Shown in pieces: positions 10,144 to 18,400 of a stretch of 64,000 nucleotides of DNA. The DNA comes from Candidatus Segatella albertsiae (lineage in GTDB: Bacteria > Bacteroidota > Bacteroidia > Bacteroidales > Bacteroidaceae), in contig DKCU01000049.1 of NCBI GenBank assembly GCA_002451555.1, forward strand, positions 19,977 to 83,976, given 5' to 3'. The position numbers and the translations under genes are program-made. Below the pieces are notes generated by a model. The model did no database searches. It worked only from the letters and a program-made list of their open reading frames with translations, and had not been told where the DNA came from. How positions within the stretch are numbered: the first letter of the stretch is position 1; every line of letters begins with the position of its first letter.

Positions 10144-10172
10144 CGAGATAGATTTCGGACAAAGATAAAAAT

Positions 10173-10215
10173 AAAACGGACAAAAGCCTTTATTTATCGG
10201 GCTTTTGTCCGTTTT
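10173..10215 (-). terminator. Terminator of the pectate lyase gene
   Basis: A perfect 16-bp stem, AAAACGGACAAAAGCC (10173-10188) with GGCTTTTGTCCGTTTT (10200-10215), has an 11-nt loop and a T-rich run after it on the minus strand. It separates the upstream pectate lyase transcript from the susC promoter. Confidence 0.85.
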
Positions 10216-10245
10216 GTCTTCAAATGGAAGGAAAGTTTTCTGATG

Positions 10246-11829
10246 TTAGAAAACTACTTTCTTCACTTTTACAGAGCCATCTGCACATATAGTCTTTACA
10301 ATATTAATACCCGCCTGAGGTACAGCAAGGCGAGAGCCAGACAAATCATAATACACCACATGGGTAGTTCCCTTAGAACTTGCCTTTTCAGTCATGGAGA
10401 TACCAGTCGTAGCATTTTTCATCTCATTGCCATTCGCATCATAAGTCTTGGCAGCGTTGATGGGACTTGGATTCTTGATGGCATGGTCGAACTCGGCGAT
10501 GTCTTCATCAGGAATGGCATCGGTGTATGCCTTCCATATCTCTACCTTTCCTGCACCAGAATATTTCTCGCAGATACTTGGCACATCAACAGTCTTGTCA
10601 AGACAATGCTGAGTATAAGTTGGAGCGGTTTGAGAAGGCATCCAGTCGGTGGCAACTACAGAATAAGACTTGCTTATCTTAGCACCATCTATATTCGTAT
10701 AGCCTGTCATCAAGTTGTTGCATCCCTTATAGATACAGTCGTAACTTTCCTTCTTACTGATATTCAAACTACCACCTCTATCAGAACGGATAGGCGACTT
10801 GGTATTTTCGAAATAGCAAGCCTCCTCGTATGCCACAGCACCTGTGCGAATATCCCATCCATCCTCGCAATCACGCATATAATTATTATAATAATGTACG
10901 TGACCACCACGCTGCAAAGGAAGACGAGAGCCTTGTATCTTATCGAAGAAGTTGTGGTGGAAGGAGATGGTACGGCAATTATCGAATACATCACTGTCGC
11001 CCTTGCCCCACAAGCAACTCTTGTCATGGTCGTGGAAGAGGTTGTAGCTGAAAGTCATCCACTGCACATTGTTCTTGCAGTCGAGCAAACCATCATAGCG
11101 ATCCTTATTGGCAGCATCACCATTGAAGAACTCGCAGTGATCTACCCAAATGTGACCACCCCAGTTGGTCTTGGCACTCACCTTGTCTGCTTGAATGCCA
11201 ATGCAATCAGGGTCACCCACCTCCGTTTGCACACCATTACGAAGAGCCACAATCTTATTCTCACCTGCCTTGAGCACAGGCACACCCTTCATCGTGAAAC
11301 GGCAGTTGCGGATGATGATGTTATCCACCGACTGCATCACAAAGGTGATATGCGAAAACAAAGGTGCCTTGCCTGTCTCAGGGTTGACCACACCGACGAG
11401 TGTCTTGTTAGGAGCCACCATGATACGTTCGCCATAAACAGTCTCAACACCGGTCTTGCCGCTTTGGTCATCCAGCAGATGTCCAGTATTGATGCCATCC
11501 ACATAGCATTTAATGCCAGTAGTGATGTCATGATCTACAATCACGATATATGGGTCATCAGCTTGTAGATAAGCCTGGAGTTCAGAGAAAGTATTGGCTT
11601 TTACAACCTTGCCACCAGCGCCACCAGTTGTACCACCAGCACGATACCAGTTGGTATTAGGGGTTCCTTCATAGGCGGCGAAACCATCGATAGAGAAGTC
11701 ACGCCCATCTTGGGTCTGTGCCATCATCGCAGTGGAAAAAGATGAAGAAGCGAGAATGGCTGAAGCCAAGAAAAGTTTACGGCAAGTAGATTTCATGCTT
11801 GCAGAAATATGTAAGTCGAATTGTTTCAT
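10246..11829 (-). CDS. Secreted pectate lyase (PL1-like, right-handed beta-helix)
   Basis: Predicted polysaccharide lyase cutting polygalacturonan by beta-elimination. The 527-residue protein has a signal peptide ending TAMMAQ. The beta-helix core contains the PL1-type blocks GGHIWVDHCEF (Ca-binding strand region), FSYNLFHDHDKSCLWG, and ISFHHNFFDKIQGSRLPLQRGG, in which R after GS is the likely catalytic arginine. It ends in a short tail (YYDLSG...INIVKT...VKKVVF) resembling Prevotella C-terminal motifs. The ATG at 11829 has an A-rich leader; the ATG at 11796 would give a more usual signal peptide, so the start is uncertain by 11 codons. A strong terminator follows. It probably opens pectin for the adjacent galactan PUL. 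Confidence 0.87.
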   Translation of the reverse strand: MKQFDLHISASMKSTCRKLFLASAILASSSFSTAMMAQTQDGRDFSIDGFAAYEGTPNTNWYRAGGTTGGAGGKVVKANTFSELQAYLQADDPYIVIVDHDITTGIKCYVDGINTGHLLDDQSGKTGVETVYGERIMVAPNKTLVGVVNPETGKAPLFSHITFVMQSVDNIIIRNCRFTMKGVPVLKAGENKIVALRNGVQTEVGDPDCIGIQADKVSAKTNWGGHIWVDHCEFFNGDAANKDRYDGLLDCKNNVQWMTFSYNLFHDHDKSCLWGKGDSDVFDNCRTISFHHNFFDKIQGSRLPLQRGGHVHYYNNYMRDCEDGWDIRTGAVAYEEACYFENTKSPIRSDRGGSLNISKKESYDCIYKGCNNLMTGYTNIDGAKISKSYSVVATDWMPSQTAPTYTQHCLDKTVDVPSICEKYSGAGKVEIWKAYTDAIPDEDIAEFDHAIKNPSPINAAKTYDANGNEMKNATTGISMTEKASSKGTTHVVYYDLSGSRLAVPQAGINIVKTICADGSVKVKKVVF

Positions 11830-11900
11830 TGTTTTTTGAGTTTAGTTTATAAAGTAGGTTATCGCCACAAAGGGCTTTTACAAAAAAGGACTTTTACTAA

Positions 11901-11943
11901 AAAGGGCTGCACTCTCACAAGAGCCAGCCCTTTATAAAGTTAT
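11901..11943 (-). terminator. Terminator after the 968-residue pectate lyase gene
   Basis: AAAGGGCTG (11901-11909) pairs with CAGCCCTTT (11935-11943), a perfect 9-bp stem. It lies about 50 nt past the stop, and an A-rich run on the plus strand becomes a T-rich tract on the transcript. Confidence 0.7.
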
Positions 11944-11990
11944 GATAATGATATATTTCTAAGAGAATTAGTGCTCTCTTTAGCAAAGTA

Positions 11991-14897
11991 TTATTCTGTT
12001 ACAGGAACAAGCTTGATGAGATACAATGTCTGTGAGCCAGAAGAAGCCTTGGCTATTGTATGAGAACCAGCCTCCAAAGTTACAGTAACAGTACCTGCGG
12101 CAGTATCACCTGTTACATCTTGACCATCAATATTAATCTTAGCCTTAGTATCGCCAGTATAGCAGATCATTTGCATCTTGACTGATGTTGTGAAAGAAAC
12201 TTTACCTGTTTTAGATTCAAGCTTGAGGTAGTCTTTATAAGTTGTACCATCTATAGTTACACCTGTTGAGCTACTTTTAAAGTTTCCCTCAACAGTAAAG
12301 CTGCTATTAGAAACCTTAGCACCGACGAAAGAGCAAGTTACTGTACCCTCAACAGAAGGAGTTGTTGTGCCACCAGTCTCACCACCTGTGCTTCCACCTG
12401 TAGAGCCACCAGTACTTCCACCTGTCTCACTACCTGTAGAGCCACCTTCGCCAGAAGAAGTTCCATCGCCACCGATTTCCAACAAGTCTGTATTCTTGTA
12501 GTTGACAACCGCACTCTTCAAGCCAGAGTTCACTGCATAAGAGTCATCATCCTTGGAGTTATCAAAAGCCCACTGCAAATCACCATGATTCAAACGGCCT
12601 GCACCATAGAAACCTGTTACCTTGGCAGGAACGTCAATAGCTGCATCTGGAGTATATGCATATATCTTAGAAGCATCAGTATCGAAGTTGTTGTAAGAGG
12701 TACCACCCTTTACTGTCTTTACGTCGGCAGGAACTTTATCCTCACGGTTCTTTACATCATAGCAGTCGAAACTTGTACTATTAGCTGAATAAGGAATATA
12801 CTGGAACTTGCTTGTCTTCTCAGCGAAGATGTTGCCATATTCCTTGATCATACCACCGGTCTCACCTGAGAATGTACCATCGCCCTTGGCATCAGTACCC
12901 TGACCAGAAATCATCATTGGGTCCTTTGCGTTACGGAAGTAGTTGCTCTCTACAAATACGCTTGAGCCTGTAGTTGCACCTACACCATACTTGGCGTTAC
13001 CATCGAAGTAGTTGTTATATACATGAACAGACATAGTACGTACACGTGGGTGACGAGAGTCTGAGTGATCGAACCAGTTGTGGTGATAAGTAATCCAGTT
13101 TTCATTAGACTCGCTCTTCATACCACACAAAGAAGACTTACCACTATCCCAGAAACGGTTGTAAGCGATTGTGATATACTGGGAGTTACCCTTCAAGTCG
13201 ATAGTGCCATCACCCTTGGCTTGGTCTGAGTCACCACCAGCCTGTCCATAAAACATATCCATGTTGTGAATCCAAACGTGCTGATTCTTGGTATCAAGAG
13301 ACAAACCATCGTCAAGACAATTCATGATAGCGAAGTTACGGAACTCAATACCCTTGGCGTTTCGAATCAAAAAGCCGAAGCCATGTACGGTTGCATCGTC
13401 ACCAACACCCTCAAATGTCAATCTCATCTCATCGTAACCACTCTTGCCCTTTACTTGAATACCCTCAGAAGAACTTGAAATCTTATCCAAGTCGGAAAGA
13501 GTTACCTTACCAATGATACGGAAAGTAATTGGAGTTGGGTCGTTACCTTTCTGATAAGCATCAAGGATAGCTTGGAATCCTGTCACCTTGGTAGCAGCCT
13601 TACCTGCATCCAAGACTATATCTGTAGAAACGGTCTTTGCAGTCTTTGCAGTAATATAAAGAACCTTTGCACCAGACTTCAAGGTACCATCGTTGTTATA
13701 AGCACCCACACCAGGCTCGCCATAGTCGAAATGAGCGAAACCTGCACGGTCGTAACTCTTCACTACCAAATCAGAAGCTGTATTTGCAGATGCCTCTATC
13801 TCTGTACCTTCAGCATTCACTGGGACAACCTTCATGCTGTAAGTGCCAGCCTTCAAACCAAGAGCGTCGGCACGATAGTAGTTGGTATATTTACGAACCA
13901 ACTGTGCGTCAATTTTCTTGCCATCTACATATACATTGTAAGAAGCCGCACCATCGAGAGCCTCCCACTTCAAATAAGCAGACTCCTGCCAACCTTTTGC
14001 CTCTAAAATCTTAACCGCACCTGCAGGGTTATCTACCTTGCCGCTCTCGCCTTGTTCAGCCTTCTTAGCAAAGCTGATTTCCTTGACAGTAGCAGCATAC
14101 TCATCGTTCTCTGCACCTGACTTAGCAGGAACAATCACGGTCTTGTCTCCCTCGAAAGAGACCTTGCTCAGATCCTCCGTATTATAATACTTCACAGAAC
14201 CACTATTGGTTGTTACGAACATCTGGTTCTTGTAAGTATTACGGCTTACAGCGTTATTTACCTTGTTGCCTGCATCTGGGTCAACAGGCTCTTGCTCAAC
14301 GGCACTTGGGTCCTTCACAGAGATGCTGTAAATCCACATACCGCCATCAGTAGTGGTCAAGGTTACATCACCAGCCTCAGTTACCGTACCCGTGCAAGTC
14401 AACTGACTTGTTGACTTTGTACCGAAACCTGTAGTACCACCGACATTGGAGCTTATATATAAGCCACGTTCTTTCTTGCTGCTTCCTGTCTTGCAAACCG
14501 CTGTTACTACCCAACCTTTCTGAACATTTGGAATGGTAACAACAAGATTAGCACCATTCAATTCCAAATATTCGCCTTTGTAGTTCAATCGAATTTTACC
14601 ACACTGATTGGCAGGAGTTCCATCAGAAGATTGCACAGCTACGCCACACTTAAAGAGCAAACCATGCGCAAAGTAAAGTTCCGTGCCATTGGCTGTCAAA
14701 GTTGCATTGTCCAAAGCAGAAAGGAAGTTGTAACGACCTTTGCTTGTGTCATTATACCAATTGGTAGCATCAGCAGCTATCAATTCCTCGTCAGCGTCTC
14801 CAATGAACGGGTCACGGTCAGCAAAGTTCCATGTCTGTGCCATGGCTGCACTCAAGCTCATCAAGAAGAGAGCCAAACTAAATACGATTTTCTTCAT
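11991..14897 (-). CDS. Large multidomain secreted pectate lyase
   Basis: Exported PL1-type lyase of about 968 residues. After the signal peptide (MKKIVFSLALFLMSLSAAMAQ) comes an N-terminal beta domain (about 25-210; WNFADRDPF). A second region contains an FN3-like domain (about 310-385; AYLKWEALDGAASYNVYVDG). The beta-helix lyase follows (about 420-730), with HVWIHNMDMFYG, ITYHHNWFDHSDSRHPRVR and VHVYNNYFDG. A repetitive GGSTGGSTGG linker then leads to a C-terminal beta domain of about 110 residues, perhaps carbohydrate-binding. The ATG at 14897 is chosen because AAGGAGGAAAG precedes it and the signal peptide is then standard; an upstream ATG at 14915 is possible. It sits 19 nt after the small secreted-tail gene and probably shares its transcript. 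Confidence 0.87.
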   Translation of the reverse strand: MKKIVFSLALFLMSLSAAMAQTWNFADRDPFIGDADEELIAADATNWYNDTSKGRYNFLSALDNATLTANGTELYFAHGLLFKCGVAVQSSDGTPANQCGKIRLNYKGEYLELNGANLVVTIPNVQKGWVVTAVCKTGSSKKERGLYISSNVGGTTGFGTKSTSQLTCTGTVTEAGDVTLTTTDGGMWIYSISVKDPSAVEQEPVDPDAGNKVNNAVSRNTYKNQMFVTTNSGSVKYYNTEDLSKVSFEGDKTVIVPAKSGAENDEYAATVKEISFAKKAEQGESGKVDNPAGAVKILEAKGWQESAYLKWEALDGAASYNVYVDGKKIDAQLVRKYTNYYRADALGLKAGTYSMKVVPVNAEGTEIEASANTASDLVVKSYDRAGFAHFDYGEPGVGAYNNDGTLKSGAKVLYITAKTAKTVSTDIVLDAGKAATKVTGFQAILDAYQKGNDPTPITFRIIGKVTLSDLDKISSSSEGIQVKGKSGYDEMRLTFEGVGDDATVHGFGFLIRNAKGIEFRNFAIMNCLDDGLSLDTKNQHVWIHNMDMFYGQAGGDSDQAKGDGTIDLKGNSQYITIAYNRFWDSGKSSLCGMKSESNENWITYHHNWFDHSDSRHPRVRTMSVHVYNNYFDGNAKYGVGATTGSSVFVESNYFRNAKDPMMISGQGTDAKGDGTFSGETGGMIKEYGNIFAEKTSKFQYIPYSANSTSFDCYDVKNREDKVPADVKTVKGGTSYNNFDTDASKIYAYTPDAAIDVPAKVTGFYGAGRLNHGDLQWAFDNSKDDDSYAVNSGLKSAVVNYKNTDLLEIGGDGTSSGEGGSTGSETGGSTGGSTGGSTGGETGGTTTPSVEGTVTCSFVGAKVSNSSFTVEGNFKSSSTGVTIDGTTYKDYLKLESKTGKVSFTTSVKMQMICYTGDTKAKINIDGQDVTGDTAAGTVTVTLEAGSHTIAKASSGSQTLYLIKLVPVTE

Positions 14898-14916
14898 TTT
14901 GCTTTCCTCCTTCATT

Positions 14917-15279
14917 TTACTTGATGATTACTTTCTTGCCGTCCACGATGTAAATACCCTTTGATAAGCCATCGGTAGAAGTTCCGACAAGCTGACCATT
15001 GAGGTTAAATACCTTACCTTGCAATGCCTTCTTGACACTCTCCACCTGGTTGATGCCTGTTGCAGAGCCTTCATAAGCAAAAGCAAGTTTTACCAGCGAC
15101 ATATCTTCCGTCTGGGAGGTCTCATCGCTATACACAAGAGTTACGTTGTCACCATTGAAGGTAATTTCCTTTACGGTTTTATCAACCGTAGAGCCATTGA
15201 TGGTAATGGTTTGTTTGTTATCAGCCATCACATTTGTTGCCAATAACCCCATCAATAAGAATAGGTAAATTCTGTTCAT
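14917..15279 (-). CDS. Small secreted protein with a C-terminal tail motif
   Basis: A 120-residue protein with a signal peptide (ends NVMA) and a short beta-rich middle (about 22-75). Its C-terminus reads VFNLNGQLVGTS...GIYIVDGKKVIIK. This ending is the kind of short C-terminal motif seen on many secreted Prevotella proteins, here almost without any cargo. It is first in a transcript with the large pectate lyase. No enzymatic domain is visible. It may be a tail-only remnant of a larger secreted protein or a small surface adaptor. It is clearly coding, with a promoter-like TACCTTTG upstream, but the function is unknown. Confidence 0.72.
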   Translation of the reverse strand: MNRIYLFLLMGLLATNVMADNKQTITINGSTVDKTVKEITFNGDNVTLVYSDETSQTEDMSLVKLAFAYEGSATGINQVESVKKALQGKVFNLNGQLVGTSTDGLSKGIYIVDGKKVIIK

Positions 15280-15330
15280 CTTTAAATAGAGTTTAGTAGA
15301 TTGGTTTTACGTTTGTTTTAAATTCAAGTG

Positions 15331-15338
15331 CAAAGGTA
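15331..15338 (-). promoter_or_regulatory. Predicted -7 box for the small secreted protein and pectate lyase
   Basis: TACCTTTG on the minus strand matches TAnnTTTG. No good TTTG is seen at the -33 position. The leader would be about 47 nt. Confidence 0.5.
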
Positions 15339-15447
15339 TCAAATAATCTTAAAAAACGAGAACCTAGAAGCACACTTTCTCACGCAAACGTTATCATAAG
15401 TGTCAAATTGCAACCCATAATGTAGTTATGAAAGCAACAAAAAGAAA

Positions 15448-15479
15448 AAAGCTGAATCTTGTTACGAAGATTCAGCTTT
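15448..15479 (-). terminator. tRNA-Phe terminator
   Basis: A 13-bp perfect stem, AAAGCTGAATCTT (15448-15460) with AAGATTCAGCTTT (15467-15479), has a 6-nt loop. A T-rich tract follows on the minus strand, 11 nt past the tRNA. Confidence 0.88.
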
Positions 15480-15490
15480 CTAAGAAGAAG

Positions 15491-15563
15491 TGGTACCACC
15501 AGGAATCGAACCGGGGACACAAGGATTTTCAGTCCTTTGCTCTACCAACTGAGCTATGGCACC
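15491..15563 (-). tRNA. tRNA-Phe (GAA)
   Basis: A 73-nt cloverleaf on the minus strand. The acceptor stem is GGTGCCA/TGGTACC with discriminator A, and the anticodon stem AAGGA/TCCTT encloses loop CTGAAAA, so the anticodon is GAA. The T arm has GTTCGATTC. The 3' CCA is not encoded: the final ACCA is acceptor stem plus discriminator, followed by CTT. Confidence 0.97.
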
Positions 15564-15608
15564 AACTTATAATATGAAACAAACAAGCACAAACCTCATT
15601 TGCGAGTG

Positions 15609-15640
15609 CAAAGGTAGTGCTTTTATTTCGTTCCACCAAA
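15609..15640 (-). promoter_or_regulatory. tRNA-Phe promoter (Bacteroidetes type)
   Basis: Minus strand TTTG (15637-15640), 20 nt, then TACCTTTG (15609-15616). This is the consensus spacing and sequence, placing the start about 40 nt before the tRNA. Confidence 0.82.
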
Positions 15641-15687
15641 CTTTTTGGGAACTTTCTTTCAAAAAAGTTTAAAATTCGGCTTTTTAT

Positions 15688-15718
15688 TTTGAAGTTTACC
15701 TTATTTAATGTAACTTTG
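15688..15718 (+). promoter_or_regulatory. tRNA-Pro promoter (Bacteroidetes type)
   Basis: TTTG (15688-15691), 19 nt, then TAACTTTG (15711-15718), about 50 nt upstream of tRNA-Pro and back to back with the tRNA-Phe promoter. Confidence 0.82.
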
Positions 15719-15768
15719 CAGTGGAAATTGCATGATATGCGGCAAAAAAGCAAGCCATCAAATTCCAT

Positions 15769-15841
15769 CGGGATTTAGCGCAGTTGGTAGCGCACGTCGT
15801 TCGGGACGATGAGGTCGCTGGTTCGAGTCCAGTAATCCCGA
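15769..15841 (+). tRNA. tRNA-Pro (CGG)
   Basis: A 73-nt cloverleaf. The acceptor stem is CGGGATT/AATCCCG with the C1-G72 pair typical of bacterial tRNA-Pro. The D stem is GCGC/GCGC. The anticodon stem CGTCG/CGATG encloses loop TTCGGGA, so the anticodon is CGG and it reads CCG. The T arm is GCTGG-TTCGAGT-CCAGT. The 3' CCA is not encoded. Confidence 0.97.
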
Positions 15842-15923
15842 CCTATTTAAAAACGGAATTGTTTCCCTAACAGGGCTACATTCCTATTCTCATTTATTAT
15901 TCATCTTTTAAAGCGAAAACAAT

Positions 15924-16916
15924 ATGCTTAAACTAAAAGACTTCTTTTATCTCCAACGCAATGACCGCCAAGCCATCTTGGTCTTACTTGGCATTATCTT
16001 GACATGCACCACACTCTCTTTTGTCATCGGGAGCTTCCATTCTACCACAACAAACTCAGGGAAAGGAGCTGAAGCCTCACAAGTGGGACTAGAAAACAAC
16101 CAGAGAGGCATTTCCACAAAAGCCACAGAAGACAAGCCTTTATATTATAAGGTAGATGGCGTAGCACACGAGCTATTTCCATTCGACCCCAACACGGCCG
16201 ACAGCACCCAACTCCTCAAACTTGGACTGCAAGCTTGGCAAGTGAGAAGCATCTATCACTATCGCGCCAAAGGCGGAATATTCAGAGAGCCTTCAGATTT
16301 TGCAAGATTATATGGGCTAACCAAAAAGCAATACGAGGTGCTTGCGCCCTATATAATAATAGGTGAAGACTACCGTCCTGCATCCGACTATTATGGAAAA
16401 GATAGCAGAAGCTACAGAAATACAAGCGGCAGGAGCCATTCTTCTCCTACCTCAGACAACTGCAACGTCATAACTACACGACAACATGATGGAGAGAAAG
16501 TATATAGCTATCCTCAAAAGTTGAAACCAGGACAAAAGATTTCTATCAATCAGGCAGACACAACGGAACTGATGAAGATTCCAGGCATAGGAAGCTACTA
16601 CGCCAAGTCCATCGTGCGCTATAGGGAACAACTAGGTGGTTTTACCTCTGCCTCACAACTCTTGGAAATAGAAGGTTTCCCAGAAACAGCTATTGCCTAC
16701 CTTCATATCAATCCAACCGAAATAAGGAAACTGAGCATCAACAACCTTTCCCTCAGCCAACTGCGCAAACATCCCTACATCAACTTCTACCAAGCCAAGG
16801 AAATCTGCGACTACCGCCGACTTCGAGGTCCTATCAAGAACTTGCAGGAGCTAAAACTCCTCAAAGACTTTCCACCTGCGGAAATAGAGAGACTTGCGCC
16901 CTACATTTCATTCTAA
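15924..16916 (+). CDS. Membrane-anchored helix-hairpin-helix protein
   Basis: A 330-residue protein with one N-terminal membrane helix (about 17-36; AILVLLGIILTCTTLSFVIG), a low-complexity stretch, then repeated helix-hairpin-helix units. One is near 85-140 (FDPNTADSTQLLKLGL), one near 210-265 (INQADTTELMKIPGIGSYYAKSIVRYRE), and a third C-terminal unit near 275-330. The PGIG hairpin matches ComEA-type DNA-binding repeats. No ComEC or DNA-uptake gene is nearby, so a competence role is not supported by context. Its stop is 4 nt from the stop of the convergent transporter. The fold call is confident; the role is unknown. Confidence 0.82.
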   Translation: MLKLKDFFYLQRNDRQAILVLLGIILTCTTLSFVIGSFHSTTTNSGKGAEASQVGLENNQRGISTKATEDKPLYYKVDGVAHELFPFDPNTADSTQLLKLGLQAWQVRSIYHYRAKGGIFREPSDFARLYGLTKKQYEVLAPYIIIGEDYRPASDYYGKDSRSYRNTSGRSHSSPTSDNCNVITTRQHDGEKVYSYPQKLKPGQKISINQADTTELMKIPGIGSYYAKSIVRYREQLGGFTSASQLLEIEGFPETAIAYLHINPTEIRKLSINNLSLSQLRKHPYINFYQAKEICDYRRLRGPIKNLQELKLLKDFPPAEIERLAPYISF

Positions 16917-16920
16917 TGGA

Positions 16921-18276
16921 TTAGAACACTCCCAACTGATGCAAGAATATAATGAGGATGCACAATGGGCACACGAAACGAACCATGAAATAATAAACGC
17001 CAAAGAACGTGCCCTTCAATGTACCCCAGTTGGTAAACTCATCCTTGAGTGTCTTTTTGGGAACAAGCCATCCCAACAAGATACAAGTAGCGAACGCTCC
17101 CAATGGCATCATGTATTGAGAAGTGAGATGGTCGCAGAAGTCCAAGAAATCCATACCGAGAAGTTGGATTGCAGGAACAGCACCACACGACAAGGCACAA
17201 AGGATAGAGATGACGCAGCATACCGAAGTTTCTATCCAGGCACCCTTGGCACGCGAAGTCTTCATCTCCTCATAAAAGAAAGCCGTACCTATCTCATGCA
17301 TGGATATGGTAGAAGTTAATGCCGCCAACACCAATAAGGCATAGAACAGCACCGAGATACAATAGCCCACAAAAGGCAACGTGCCAAATGCCTGCTGGAA
17401 CACGTTTGGCAACGTGATGAATATCAAGGAAGGACCGCTATCAGGATTGACACCGACCGAAAATGCTGCCGGGAATATCATGAGACCCGCCATAATGGCG
17501 ATAATGGTATCTATCAACGCTATTTGAGTGGCAGACTTAAACAAATTGGTCTGTCGGCTAAAATAAGAAGCATACGTGCAAAGGCAAGCTGTACCCATGC
17601 TCAACGAGAAGAAAGCCTGTCCCAAAGCCTCCAGCATCACATTCTCATCCACCTTGGAAAAGTCAGGTTTCAACAAGAACTCCACTCCCTTCATGGCACC
17701 CGGAAGAGTGCAAGAAGAAATCACCAAGACTATCAAGAGCAAAAAGAGCAAAGGCATCAGAATCTTAGAAGCTTTCTCAATACCATTACGCACACCCTTG
17801 ACCACCACGGCATGAGTCAACAAGATAAATCCCAATCCCCACAAGACCGGCTTAATAGGGTCGGAGGAAAACTCTACAAAATATTCCTTTACATAACTGA
17901 CATCACCATGTATGCCTCCCATCAAGGAAGCATAAAGGTACTGCAAGCACCATCCCGCAACCACGGAATAAAAGCCCAAGATAATCATGGAGGTGAAAAC
18001 ACCCATCAAGCCCACGGCTCCCCACGCCTTCTTGCCAGAAAGATTCTTATAGGAACGAGCCGCATTGGCGGCAGAATGACGACCAATGATAAACTCACCC
18101 AACATGCCAGGGATGCCCAACAAGACAATACAAACCAAATATATCAGAATAAAGGCCGCTCCTCCATTCTGCCCAGTCATATAAGGGAAACGCCATACAT
18201 TACCCAAGCCAACCGCAGAGCCTGCAGTAGCTAATATTACTCCTAATTTCGTGCCGAAGCTACCTCTATTTTCCAT
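16921..18276 (-). CDS. Sodium-dependent NSS/SNF family transporter, copy A
   Basis: LeuT-fold Na+-coupled symporter of the neurotransmitter:sodium symporter family, inner membrane, probably carrying an amino acid. The 451-residue protein starts MENRGSFGTKLG and has the TM1 Na/substrate-site block TAGSAVGLGNVWRFPY. TM6-region and Na-site segments include SVGVNPDSGPSLIFITLPNVF, and about 11 membrane helices follow. It is about as long as bacterial MhsT/Tyt1-type members. It follows a close paralog on the same strand after about 120 nt, so the pair looks like a tandem duplication. The substrate cannot be read from the sequence. Confidence 0.93.
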   Translation of the reverse strand: MENRGSFGTKLGVILATAGSAVGLGNVWRFPYMTGQNGGAAFILIYLVCIVLLGIPGMLGEFIIGRHSAANAARSYKNLSGKKAWGAVGLMGVFTSMIILGFYSVVAGWCLQYLYASLMGGIHGDVSYVKEYFVEFSSDPIKPVLWGLGFILLTHAVVVKGVRNGIEKASKILMPLLFLLLIVLVISSCTLPGAMKGVEFLLKPDFSKVDENVMLEALGQAFFSLSMGTACLCTYASYFSRQTNLFKSATQIALIDTIIAIMAGLMIFPAAFSVGVNPDSGPSLIFITLPNVFQQAFGTLPFVGYCISVLFYALLVLAALTSTISMHEIGTAFFYEEMKTSRAKGAWIETSVCCVISILCALSCGAVPAIQLLGMDFLDFCDHLTSQYMMPLGAFATCILLGWLVPKKTLKDEFTNWGTLKGTFFGVYYFMVRFVCPLCILIIFLHQLGVF

Positions 18277-18400
18277 TTTCTATCATGATTCTATCCGTAG
18301 CTGTCCTGAGAGAACAGTCCATGCTACACCTTATTATAATATACCTAACGTTCCTTTATATAATATTTCTAACGTCTTTTTTGCACAAGATTTTCCCTGG

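Noticed and set aside
10114..11568. Long plus-strand open frame opposite the first pectate lyase
   Set aside because: It is the antisense of a clear lyase gene, shows no domain, and its composition follows the opposite codons.
12357..12460. Short direct repeats that could suggest a CRISPR or minisatellite
   Set aside because: They encode the GGSTGG linker of the large pectate lyase in frame; there are no spacers.
15488..15493. Encoded CCA end on tRNA-Phe
   Set aside because: The apparent CCA is the last acceptor pairs plus discriminator; the next bases are CTT.
16911..16926. Dyad TTCTAAT/ATTAGAA spanning two convergent stop codons
   Set aside because: Both genes simply end in a Phe codon and TAA; 7 AT-rich bp with a 2-nt loop are too weak to call a terminator.
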